Positions 1-7,443 of a DNA stretch of 64,000 nucleotides are shown here, piece by piece (positions within the stretch are counted from its first letter, which is position 1; every line of letters begins with the position of its first letter). A model generated the notes under the pieces. The model made no database searches. It was not told the origin of the DNA and saw only the letters and a list, made by a program, of their open reading frames with translations. The DNA is taken from assembly GCA_029572815.1 (NCBI GenBank), contig JAKPUQ010000112.1, positions 1 through 64,000 on the forward strand, written 5' to 3'. This stretch comes from Bacillota bacterium (GTDB taxonomy: Bacteria > Bacillota > Clostridia > Oscillospirales > Ruminococcaceae). Both the position numbers and the translations under genes were made by a program.

Positions 1-16
1 GCTGTTTTTGATATTC

Positions 17-141
17 TATGCTATAATGAATGCAAAGCATTCATTATAAACGATCAAAATGCCCTTGCAGATACGCAGATCAAAGATCTGCTCCCTGCAA
101 TCGGGCGATTATAGCATAACGCTTCGCTTATATGCTATAAT
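17..141 (+). repeat. 125-bp hairpin repeat, copy 1
   Basis: This element matches the reverse complement of 15588-15712 at about 112 of 125 positions by hand alignment, with no gaps. It starts with TATGCTATAAT, carries the inverse ATTATAGCATA at 108-118, and ends with TATGCTATAAT again at 131-141. Two internal hairpins are conserved, GAATGC-AAA-GCATTC and CAGATC-AAA-GATCTG. The 3' end supplies an extended -10 (TGCTATAAT) just before the RBS of the APH-like gene. It resembles a small non-autonomous (MITE-like) element that delivers a promoter. Confidence 0.75.
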
Positions 142-162
142 GGTTAAAAAGGAGGCGTATAT

Positions 163-948
163 ATGTATTTACCGCATAACATAGCAGAGCTGGTGAAAGA
201 CCGCAGCTTTGATGAAAATACAGTGGGAATGTCCGATTCAAGGGTGTTCACCTTTGATGATATGGTGTTGAAGGTTGAAAAGCACAGCCCCGAATCGGAG
301 CAGGTGCACACAATGATGAAATGGCTTCAGGGGAAGCTTCCCGTGCCGAAGGTTCTTGCTTCCGAAAGCGAAAACGGCACAGACTATCTTCTCGTGTCAA
401 GGGCTGAGGGACAGATGTCCTGCAGCGAGGAGTATATGCTCCGCCCCGAACTGCTGACGGATATTATGGCGGAGGCTCTCAGGCTTCTGTGGAGCGTTGA
501 CGTCTCGGACTGTCCCTGCTCAAACAGTGCACAGAGAAGGCTTGAGCTTGCGGAGTACCGCGTGGAGCACGGACTTGTGGACGTGACTGAGTGTGATCCA
601 GATACATTCGGCAGGAACGGCTTCAGAGATCCCCGACAGCTTCTTGACTGGCTCAGGGACAATATCCCGGAGGAGGAGACCGTACTCTCCCACGGAGACC
701 TGTGTCTGCCCAATATTTTTGTGAAGGACGGCAGGCTCAGCTGCTTCATTGATCTGGGACGCTGCGGAGTCGGCGACAAGTGGAACGACATCGCAATACT
801 CTGCCGCAGTCTCAGGAGCAATTTCCGCGGAGAATACGGCGGAAGAGCCTATGAGGGCTACAGCGAGGATATGCTCTTTGAGCGTCTCGGCATAGAGCCC
901 GACAGGAAGAAAATGGAGTATTTCCGTCTTCTGGACGAGCTTTTCTGA
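163..948 (+). CDS. APH(3')-like aminoglycoside phosphotransferase
   Basis: A 261-residue protein of the aminoglycoside 3'-phosphotransferase family, close in length to APH(3')-III (264 aa). Visible landmarks are a candidate ATP-binding Lys37 in MVLKVEK, the WLQGKLPVPKVL segment (54-65), the Brenner motif HGDLCLPNIF with catalytic Asp179 and metal-binding Asn184 (177-186), and the second metal Asp197 in FIDLGRCG. The C-terminus LLDELF matches the family. The start has AAAGGAGG 8 nt upstream. The -10 lies inside the 125-bp repeat, so expression is probably set by that element. Such enzymes phosphorylate the 3'-OH of kanamycin or neomycin using ATP. Whether this chromosomal copy confers resistance is not visible, and it could act on another small sugar or amine. 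Confidence 0.88.
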   Translation: MYLPHNIAELVKDRSFDENTVGMSDSRVFTFDDMVLKVEKHSPESEQVHTMMKWLQGKLPVPKVLASESENGTDYLLVSRAEGQMSCSEEYMLRPELLTDIMAEALRLLWSVDVSDCPCSNSAQRRLELAEYRVEHGLVDVTECDPDTFGRNGFRDPRQLLDWLRDNIPEEETVLSHGDLCLPNIFVKDGRLSCFIDLGRCGVGDKWNDIAILCRSLRSNFRGEYGGRAYEGYSEDMLFERLGIEPDRKKMEYFRLLDELF

Positions 949-1031
949 GGAATAATATTCGTCATTATGACCAAGGTCAATGCACTATCGACACTTTTTG
1001 CCCATTTTGTGCATGAAATGAAGATGCTTTG

Positions 1032-1060
1032 TTGACACTGCACAGAAACAGCGCTATACT
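1032..1060 (+). promoter_or_regulatory. sigma-A promoter of the serpin gene
   Basis: TTGACA (1032-1037), a 17-bp spacer, then TATACT (1055-1060), about 55 bp upstream of the chosen ATG. The promoter overlaps the longer reading frame that opens at 1067 and so argues for the downstream start at 1115. Confidence 0.75.
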
Positions 1061-1114
1061 GTTAATATGGATAACTGTCCATCAAACTATTTTACTACGA
1101 AAGGAGTAATCACT

Positions 1115-3049
1115 ATGGAAAACATGAAGAAACTCACCAAGGTGACCGCAGGCGTAATGAGCTTTGCACTGGCTCTCAGCGCTGTAGGCACCGCACCATT
1201 CAGCACACCGCAAGGCAGTGCGGCTGCCGCGGACACACCGCATTTGTTCGAATACGAGGTAAAGGACCTGCTGATCTGGGACAAAGACGATTATAAGATT
1301 GAAGCTCTTGTAAAGCCGCCTGAGTCTAACTGGTACGTTTATGATTATGCGTTCAGGAAAGAGTTTGAATACGGTCACTATGATTACTGGGATTACTGGG
1401 ATCCTCAGTGGGGAGATCCCGATGCTGTACGCGAGAAAAATATCGCGCTGATGGATCAGGTGGAAGACAACTCGGTAGTCACTCTGAAGTTCACCTCATT
1501 TGAGTATTATCCCGAATTAATGTCCGGAAACTCTGAGAACAATGGCCACAGAACGGATTATTACAGCATCTATGAGATAACAGGGATCAAGTCCGCGAAT
1601 ATCCATTATTACGGCGATATAAACGATGACGGCGTTATCGACAGCTTCGATGTCATCACATACAGAAAGGCTCTCACAGACAAGCTGGCTGAACCCCTTT
1701 CAGAGGCTCAGTTCACCAACGCCGATATCAACAAAAATCTGGAGATAGACGAGGAAGACCTCCAGCAGGTCATTGACTTCACTATCGGCAAGACCACAGA
1801 GTTCAACGGCGCTGCTGCTATCGGAAGCGTGCGTCTTGACAATACAGTGGATATACTGGCTTCCGAGGGTCAGGCTATCGACGAGGATTTCGCAAAGGCT
1901 GAGATGAACCTTGGCGTGAATATACTGAAGAAGTCCTTCAATCCCACAAAGCCTGACAAGGAGAATCTCCTTATCTCTCCCGTTTCCATCTCGACTGCCC
2001 TTGCCATGACAGCAAACGGCGCTGACGGCAATACACGTGATCAGATGGAGCAGCTTCTGGGAAGCGGTCTCACTCTTGACCAGCTCAACGAGTACATGGC
2101 TTACTACAAGAACAACCTCCCCGATATGGAAAAGGAGAAGCTCTATTTAGCAAACTCTATCTGGTTCAGAGACGATCCCACACTCAAGGTACAGGACAGC
2201 TTCCTTGAGACCAACAAGAAGTTCTATGACTCAGAGATATACAAGACACCTTTTGATAACACCACTGTTGACGATATAAACAGCTGGGTAAACAAAAACA
2301 CAAAAAGCATGATACCCAAGCTCCTTAACCACGGCGACCTTGACGAAAAGAATGATGTAAAGCCAATGATGACGCTTATCAACACTCTCTATTTCGAGGC
2401 TGAGTGGGAAAGTATATATGAGGAGCAGCAGGTCGCCGATGTAAAGTTCACAAACTTCAACGGCGATAAGAATGACATCAAGCTCATGTGCAGCCGTGAG
2501 AAGTACTACTATGACCTGGGCGACGCTGACGCATTCAGAAAGTACTACAAGAACAGGGATTACAGCTTCGTAGGTATCCTTCCCAAGGATAATGACATAG
2601 TTAGCTACGTTGAAAACCTTGACACCGACAAGCTTCTGGAGAGCCTCAAGGAGTACGAGGATCCCGACAGCGTTGAGCTTTACGTTAAGATCCCCAAGTT
2701 CAAGTACAACTATGAGTCAAAGCTCAAGGACGTACTTATCGACCTGGGTATGGGAGATGCCTTTGACCGTTTAAATGCTGACTTCTCGAAGATCAACGAT
2801 CTCTCTGTAGATGACGCAGCAAAACTCTATATCGGCGATGTCCTTCACAAGACCAGGATAGAGATGGGAGAAAAGGGCACAAAGGCAGCCGCAGTTACTG
2901 CTGTTATGATGATAGCAGCTTCTGCCGCACAGCCTCAGCCGAAGAAAGAAGTACACATCGACCTTGACAGACCCTTCATCTATATGATACTTGACAAGAA
3001 CGATGTTCCCGTATTCATCGGTGCAGCAACAGACCTTAAAGCAAACTGA
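1115..3049 (+). CDS. secreted dockerin-serpin (cellulosomal protease inhibitor)
   Basis: A 644-residue secreted serpin with an internal dockerin. The ATG at 1115 is chosen because AAAGGAG lies 8 nt upstream and the signal peptide (MENMKKLTK then a hydrophobic stretch, cleavage near residue 38) begins there. The type I dockerin lies at about 165-225, with calcium loops starting DINDDGVID and DINKNLEID and a helix after each. The serpin fold fills about 255-644. Its reactive-centre loop starts near residue 588 (GTKAAAVTAVMM), and the small-residue hinge is typical of inhibitory serpins. Counting from the hinge puts an Ala-Ser bond at P1-P1', suggesting elastase- or subtilisin-like targets. Dockerin-borne serpins are known to protect cellulosomes from proteases. 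The gene is monocistronic, with its own promoter and terminator. Confidence 0.92.
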   Translation: MENMKKLTKVTAGVMSFALALSAVGTAPFSTPQGSAAAADTPHLFEYEVKDLLIWDKDDYKIEALVKPPESNWYVYDYAFRKEFEYGHYDYWDYWDPQWGDPDAVREKNIALMDQVEDNSVVTLKFTSFEYYPELMSGNSENNGHRTDYYSIYEITGIKSANIHYYGDINDDGVIDSFDVITYRKALTDKLAEPLSEAQFTNADINKNLEIDEEDLQQVIDFTIGKTTEFNGAAAIGSVRLDNTVDILASEGQAIDEDFAKAEMNLGVNILKKSFNPTKPDKENLLISPVSISTALAMTANGADGNTRDQMEQLLGSGLTLDQLNEYMAYYKNNLPDMEKEKLYLANSIWFRDDPTLKVQDSFLETNKKFYDSEIYKTPFDNTTVDDINSWVNKNTKSMIPKLLNHGDLDEKNDVKPMMTLINTLYFEAEWESIYEEQQVADVKFTNFNGDKNDIKLMCSREKYYYDLGDADAFRKYYKNRDYSFVGILPKDNDIVSYVENLDTDKLLESLKEYEDPDSVELYVKIPKFKYNYESKLKDVLIDLGMGDAFDRLNADFSKINDLSVDDAAKLYIGDVLHKTRIEMGEKGTKAAAVTAVMMIAASAAQPQPKKEVHIDLDRPFIYMILDKNDVPVFIGAATDLKAN

Positions 3050-3059
3050 ATAAGCACAA

Positions 3060-3094
3060 TGCCGTCGGTACCCCATATACCGACGGCATTTTTT
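3060..3094 (+). terminator. rho-independent terminator after the serpin
   Basis: Perfect 11-bp stem TGCCGTCGGTA / TACCGACGGCA with a 7-nt loop, followed by six T. Confidence 0.9.
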
Positions 3095-3157
3095 ACATAA
3101 TGAGAGAACGCCGTCCCTACTAAGCGCTATGCACTAACAACTGATTGCTTTTTTTAC

Positions 3158-3186
3158 TTGCATTGCATTGGAAAAAGCTGTATAAT
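3158..3186 (+). promoter_or_regulatory. promoter of the first sigma operon
   Basis: TTGCAT (3158-3163), 17-bp spacer, TATAAT (3181-3186). A GGTTACGGT-type direct repeat (CGTTACGGTTACGG, about 3218-3231) lies in the leader between this promoter and the ATG at 3297. Confidence 0.65.
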
Positions 3187-3296
3187 ATAATTAAAATAAA
3201 AAAATAATTCTGAGGCCGTTACGGTTACGGTATAAGTACAGAATAGATATTATGAAAGCCGATGACGCGTCGGACGCTTTGAAAGAAGGTGAGATC

Positions 3297-3863
3297 ATGA
3301 CACAGAAAGAATACCGTAAGGCTGCGGCTCTGTCCGAGGAGAACGCTCAGCGCTCCCTGTTCGATGAATATTTCAATTACGTTTACACTATCGTTTTCAG
3401 CCGCCTGCGCAGCTGCGCAAGCCGCGAGGATATAGAGGAATGTGTGGGGGACGTCTTTGCGGACGTATATATGCAGTTTGATGAACGTAAGGCATTCAAT
3501 GGAGATCCTACGGGCTTTGTGGGGACTGTTGCAAGGCGCAAGGCTGCCGATATGTACAACAGGCTCACAAAGAAAAGGCAGGGAATGGTGTCCATCGACG
3601 ATGAGGAAGCCGCTGAGATAGAGGCTCCCGACGATACCGAAGATACCGTTGAGAAAAAAGAGCTGAGAGGCTCGCTGATAAAATGTGTGGAGCAGCTTGG
3701 TGAACCCGATTCAACTATAATTATACAGAAATACTTTTTCATGCGCAGCTCCGCCGAGATATCAAAGCTTGTGTCACTGACTCCCGAAGCTGTCCGCGTC
3801 CGATGCAGCCGTGCGCTGAAAAAGCTCAGGGAAACGCTCACCGCTATGAACATTTCACTTTAA
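3297..3863 (+). CDS. ECF-type RNA polymerase sigma factor (cluster 1)
   Basis: A 188-residue sigma-70 family protein of ECF size. The ATG at 3297 is used because GAAGGTGAG precedes it, while an upstream in-frame ATG at 3252 has no ribosome site. Region 2 is seen in LFDEYFNYVYTIVFSRL and EDIEECVGDVFADVY. Region 4 is the C-terminal helix-turn-helix (SSAEISKLVSLTPEAVRVRC then SRALKKLRE). A 13-nt gap separates it from the downstream membrane protein, the usual arrangement of an ECF sigma and its anti-sigma. This is the only one of the three sigma genes here that reads through without a frameshift. Its regulon cannot be told from the sequence. Confidence 0.88.
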   Translation: MTQKEYRKAAALSEENAQRSLFDEYFNYVYTIVFSRLRSCASREDIEECVGDVFADVYMQFDERKAFNGDPTGFVGTVARRKAADMYNRLTKKRQGMVSIDDEEAAEIEAPDDTEDTVEKKELRGSLIKCVEQLGEPDSTIIIQKYFFMRSSAEISKLVSLTPEAVRVRCSRALKKLRETLTAMNISL

Positions 3864-3876
3864 AGGAGGTACAGTT

Positions 3877-5874
3877 ATGAACGATAAGGAATTGAACCTT
3901 GACGTGCTTGAAAACGCCGACGAAGATACAATAAAGAAAATTGCGGCGGACTGTCCTGCTTCCGATGAAGAGAAGGAGAGAACGTTTGCAATGAGCAGAA
4001 AGATATACAAAGAAAGAACCAGGGAAAGCGAATATAAAAATGATATGGAGGTCTCGGGCGTTGACGTCTATAAGAGACCCGTATGGCTCAAGTTTGCAGC
4101 AGCGGCAGCTGCCGTTGCCATCGCAGCAGGTGCAATAACAGGAGGCGGTATACTCCTGAAAAGGCACCGCACTCAGCCCAAGGTGGACAGCTCGGAAATA
4201 GAAGAACGGGCAATGTCTCCCTTCGGCGACCTCAGCGGCTGCCGTGTAAGGCTCACCAATGCCGCCATAGCTCCTGCGGTATTTGAACCAAATGAGGAGA
4301 ACAGGACAGCTCTCCTCACCGCTCTCAATGAGGGCGACTGGAACAAGATATCGCCCGATACTCCTCTCCCCGACGGAGAAACTGAGCTCATTTACCTCAT
4401 GAACGGCACCAAGCCCTGCCGGCTCACCCTCTACGGCGACCACACCATCTGTTACGAGGATAACTCCTCCAAGGAGAGGTATGAGATAGACATTGATACC
4501 GAAAATGCAGTCCGCGAGGCTATAAAGTATGCCCCCGAAGCAGGCGATGAGCTCATCTATCTCGACGTCAATGATTTAAACAATATCAACTCAGTATGGC
4601 TTACCACATCCTCGCTCAATCCCGATTATGCAGACGTTTATATTCCTCCTGCCGGTAAGATCTTCACAGTTCCTGCAAAGAACTGCCGGTTCTGTATAAA
4701 TGAAAAATGGGATGCCGAGGCAGCTTTCAGCTGTGAGGGCGCTCCCGAAGCGATGAGCATATTCACGGAGCTGGAATGGAAAGAGGCAGACTGCGAGCCT
4801 AATTTTGTTGATGATATCTGCTTCTTTTCTTTCAGATGCTCTAACAATGACGGCCTCTTTAATTACTCGCTCAATGTATACTCCAATGGATATGCTTATG
4901 CTGAATACAGCGATAAATCAACAGGAGAGGCAGGATCGTGCATATATATGCTTAAATCTCAGGACCGCGGAAACCTGCAGGCCGCTTTCGTAGGTGCAGC
5001 TTTTGCACAGTTGGATAATATGGATCCGGCTGAAGAAATAAAGCATTGCAAACCTTTGCTTATGCAGATAAGCCGCACCGACGACACATCAAAGCTTTTA
5101 AATCTGTATGATAATGCCATGAATACTGCTGCTGCTGATGCTTTGAAGGCTGCTTCATGGGAAGCTCTTCCCGACGATGCCGAGTGCGGTGAGGAAGTCT
5201 GCCGTTTGAGAATCAACGAAAACCTGTATTTGCAGACATACTATTTTTACGACAATAATGTTGCAGTTATCGGATACGAAAAAAAGAAATACAGCGTTTC
5301 TCCCGAGCTGACAGACACAATAAAGTCTCTCTCGGACTATGCATGGAAAAGAGCTGAACCTCACAGTCAGTTGGAGAACGAAGCTCCTGACACTCTTGAA
5401 CGCGGAAAGGAAGCCTATCAGAACGCCCTCGAAACAAATGGAAAGTTCAACGGCGGAGCACCCGATCTGCTGGATATTGACACAAGCTCTGAGGGATACC
5501 GTGACTTTGGTGACGGATTCAGCGGATACCTTGTTAGAAATGTCAGCAGCATAAACGAGATAAACGAAATGTACCATCAGACCTTCAGCGACCGCTACCC
5601 CGAGAACAGCTTTATCGACGGAAGCCCTTATTTTGAAAGGGACGGCAAGGTATACTGGTATGCCGGAGGAAAGGGAAGCCATATATACTACCTTGGCACA
5701 GAGGTCCTTGGAATACTCCGCAGAACTGACGACGAGATATTCTTCGCCGTTGAAAACAGCTACGGCGGCGGTAATGTGGATGAAACTCCCCCCTGGACAG
5801 AACAGACAGAATTCTCCGTTGTGGTACAGCCCGACGGCTCATGGAAAGTGGGCAAGCTCACTGTTCCCGATTGA
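3877..5874 (+). CDS. membrane-anchored putative anti-sigma / sensor protein
   Basis: A 665-residue protein co-transcribed with the sigma gene, start backed by AAAGGAGG 7 nt upstream. The first 70 residues are charged and presumably cytoplasmic. One transmembrane helix follows at about 71-94 (Ala/Val/Ile-rich, ending before KRHRTQ), leaving about 570 residues outside. The topology and operon position fit an anti-sigma factor with an extracellular sensor, but I see no classical zinc anti-sigma motif. The extracellular part contains repeated acidic, Tyr-rich segments and two heme-free, Cys-poor modules that I cannot assign. Unlike the proteins at 7444 and 16501 it has no dockerin, EF-hand loops or internal start, so it is the simpler form of the same operon type. 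Confidence 0.6.
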   Translation: MNDKELNLDVLENADEDTIKKIAADCPASDEEKERTFAMSRKIYKERTRESEYKNDMEVSGVDVYKRPVWLKFAAAAAAVAIAAGAITGGGILLKRHRTQPKVDSSEIEERAMSPFGDLSGCRVRLTNAAIAPAVFEPNEENRTALLTALNEGDWNKISPDTPLPDGETELIYLMNGTKPCRLTLYGDHTICYEDNSSKERYEIDIDTENAVREAIKYAPEAGDELIYLDVNDLNNINSVWLTTSSLNPDYADVYIPPAGKIFTVPAKNCRFCINEKWDAEAAFSCEGAPEAMSIFTELEWKEADCEPNFVDDICFFSFRCSNNDGLFNYSLNVYSNGYAYAEYSDKSTGEAGSCIYMLKSQDRGNLQAAFVGAAFAQLDNMDPAEEIKHCKPLLMQISRTDDTSKLLNLYDNAMNTAAADALKAASWEALPDDAECGEEVCRLRINENLYLQTYYFYDNNVAVIGYEKKKYSVSPELTDTIKSLSDYAWKRAEPHSQLENEAPDTLERGKEAYQNALETNGKFNGGAPDLLDIDTSSEGYRDFGDGFSGYLVRNVSSINEINEMYHQTFSDRYPENSFIDGSPYFERDGKVYWYAGGKGSHIYYLGTEVLGILRRTDDEIFFAVENSYGGGNVDETPPWTEQTEFSVVVQPDGSWKVGKLTVPD

Positions 5875-5882
5875 AATAGAAA

Positions 5883-5916
5883 AATACCGCAGAGCTTTTA
5901 CTATGCGGTATTTTTT
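5883..5916. terminator. bidirectional terminator
   Basis: Stem AATACCGCA / TGCGGTATT flanked by A-rich and T-rich tracts between convergent genes. The stop codon of the minus-strand methyltransferase lies in the T tract. Confidence 0.8.
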
Positions 5917-6736
5917 ATCGGAATGACAGTTCAACAAGCTGCATGGTCTTCATCTTTACGCCCATTTTTAGTATCAGCTTTGTGATCCATGATATGCGCT
6001 TTGACTTCAGAAGCACATCGGGCAGCTTGTGGTTCACCACACTTTCAAATCTGTCCGACCAGGGAAGGAGTTCCTTTTCGGCGTCCTCAATGGGGAATAC
6101 CAGCATGGAATCGGAATTTCCGCTTTTCTTTACCACGTCATTGGATTTCTTCATACCCATACTGTTCACGGCGTCAAAGCATATGCCGCCCTTTGGGAAG
6201 CGCTGTGCCATGGCTGTAAGGAGCTTTTTGTTCTCAGCCTTGTCAAAGTAGTAGAGCACACCGCCGCATATGGCGAAAAGTCCGTCTTCCGGCGAGGTCT
6301 CTATCTCATCGAACCACTTGGTGTCAAAGGCGCTCATAGCCACGTTCTTTTCCCTTTCACGCAGCGTGAAAAGCTTCTCGCGGGCAGAGATGATGTCGGG
6401 AAGGTCCAGGTTTATCCACCTGCACCTGCCGTTATCCACCTCGGGAAAGCTGTCATCAGCTCCGCAGCCAAGATTGATGATAGTTGCGTTAGGGTGCTTT
6501 TTCAGATACTTTCTTGCAAGTCGGCAGAAAACGTACTTTCTCACTGCCCATGAAAGGGTTGTGATATCGGCGTAATGGAGCTTGCTGAAATCGTAGTCGA
6601 TCTTGTCGATGATCTCTTCAGCCACCTTGTCGGGAAAAGCGTCGGGGAACTTCTTCGAGCAGGTCGCCCTGCCGTAGAGCGGCATAACAAGGGTCTCCAT
6701 GACCGTGTTTGCTTCAATATGTATTTTATCAGACAT
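5915..6736 (-). CDS. class I SAM methyltransferase, leucine carboxyl methyltransferase family
   Basis: A 273-residue protein with the fold signature of the LCM/PPM1 family (also seen in polyketide O-methyltransferases such as TcmP). The SAM-binding motif I is in TIINLGCGADDSF, followed by WINLDLPDIISAREKLF, where the acidic residue would bind the ribose. The later segment DGLFAICGGVLYYFDKAE matches motif IV of the family. The start has AAGGAG 8 nt upstream. The gene is convergent with the sigma operon and divergent from the second sigma gene, so it stands alone. The substrate is unknown. A small carboxylic acid or a protein C-terminus is possible, but nothing nearby indicates which. Confidence 0.8.
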   Translation of the reverse strand: MSDKIHIEANTVMETLVMPLYGRATCSKKFPDAFPDKVAEEIIDKIDYDFSKLHYADITTLSWAVRKYVFCRLARKYLKKHPNATIINLGCGADDSFPEVDNGRCRWINLDLPDIISAREKLFTLREREKNVAMSAFDTKWFDEIETSPEDGLFAICGGVLYYFDKAENKKLLTAMAQRFPKGGICFDAVNSMGMKKSNDVVKKSGNSDSMLVFPIEDAEKELLPWSDRFESVVNHKLPDVLLKSKRISWITKLILKMGVKMKTMQLVELSFR

Positions 6737-6845
6737 AATTACATCTCCTTATGTTAGTTTGAGATAACAAAATGATTATATCATGTTTTCCCTCACGCTG
6801 CAAGGATTATTGCACTGAGTTTACAAGGCGGATATGTATTTCCGC

Positions 6846-6875
6846 TTGGAAATAAAGTTGAAAATATGATATAAT
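6846..6875 (+). promoter_or_regulatory. promoter of the second sigma operon
   Basis: TTGGAA (6846-6851), 18-bp spacer, TATAAT (6870-6875). Transcription would start near 6882 and give a leader of about 100 nt before the GTG at 6983. Confidence 0.55.
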
Positions 6876-6908
6876 CTTATGGTATAGCTGTAGAGCAGTG
6901 ATTTGTTC

Positions 6909-6960
6909 ACAGAATGTTTACAATTATTTCTGCACATCGGCACTGACTTTTCAGTTAATC
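6909..6960 (+). promoter_or_regulatory. conserved upstream element, copy 1
   Basis: ACAGAATGTTTACAATT (6909-6925), 6 bp, GCACAT (6932-6937), 17 bp, TTAATC (6955-6960). The same parts at identical spacing occur at 55632-55683 before another dockerin gene. It could be a regulator site or an alternative-sigma promoter. Confidence 0.45.
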
Positions 6961-6982
6961 ATTAGTGAAGGGAGGTTTGAAT

Positions 6983-7440
6983 GTGTCAGTTGATATCAAT
7001 GACCAATACGACAAAATATTCCGCTATTGCTACTACAAGATCCATGATCGAGATATTGCAGAAGACCTGACACAGGAGACCTTCCTTCGGTTCCTCGAAA
7101 GTCCGCATTATCGCGATATGGGCAAGGAACTGCGATACCTATACACCATCGCAGCCAACCTATGCAGGGACGCTTTTCATCGCAGACAGACCGAGGAGCT
7201 TGACGAAAACCTCGCTGATGACAAGGATTACGAGGACTTTATCCTCACCAATGTTGCCCTTGGAAGTGCAATAAAAAACTTTCCGAGGAAGACAAGGAGA
7301 TCGTGATCCTTCGATACATAAACGATGTTCCCATAGGTGTTCTTGGAGACCTTTTCGGTATGTCAAGGTTCAGAATGAGCAGGCGTATCAGAAGTATCCT
7401 CCAGCACCTCAAAAAAGACCTTGATCGAGAGGAGGGCTGA
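6983..7440 (+). CDS. ECF-type sigma factor (cluster 2), frameshifted
   Basis: The first frame encodes region 2 (ITDQYDKIF-like start, then DIAEDLTQETFLRFLE and LRYLYTIAANLCRDAF) but stops at 7306. Region 4 continues in the -1 frame to the TGA at 7438 (LSEEDKEIVILRY, then IGVLGDLFGMSRFRMSRRIR). The break is at an A6 run followed by C (7273-7279). In the first frame this reads A AAA AAC, a textbook -1 slippery heptamer, and a -1 slip there joins the halves exactly. A missing A in the run would have the same effect. GTG at 6983 is chosen because GGAGG lies 7 nt upstream. The longer frame from 6965 would translate the ribosome site itself. The stop lies 3 nt before the TTG of the dockerin fusion, so the two are coupled. 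Confidence 0.8.
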
Positions 7441-7443
7441 AGC

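Noticed and set aside
1067-1114. Upstream start giving 16 extra residues on the serpin
   Set aside because: It begins 7 bp after the -10 and has no ribosome site, and the signal peptide begins at 1115.
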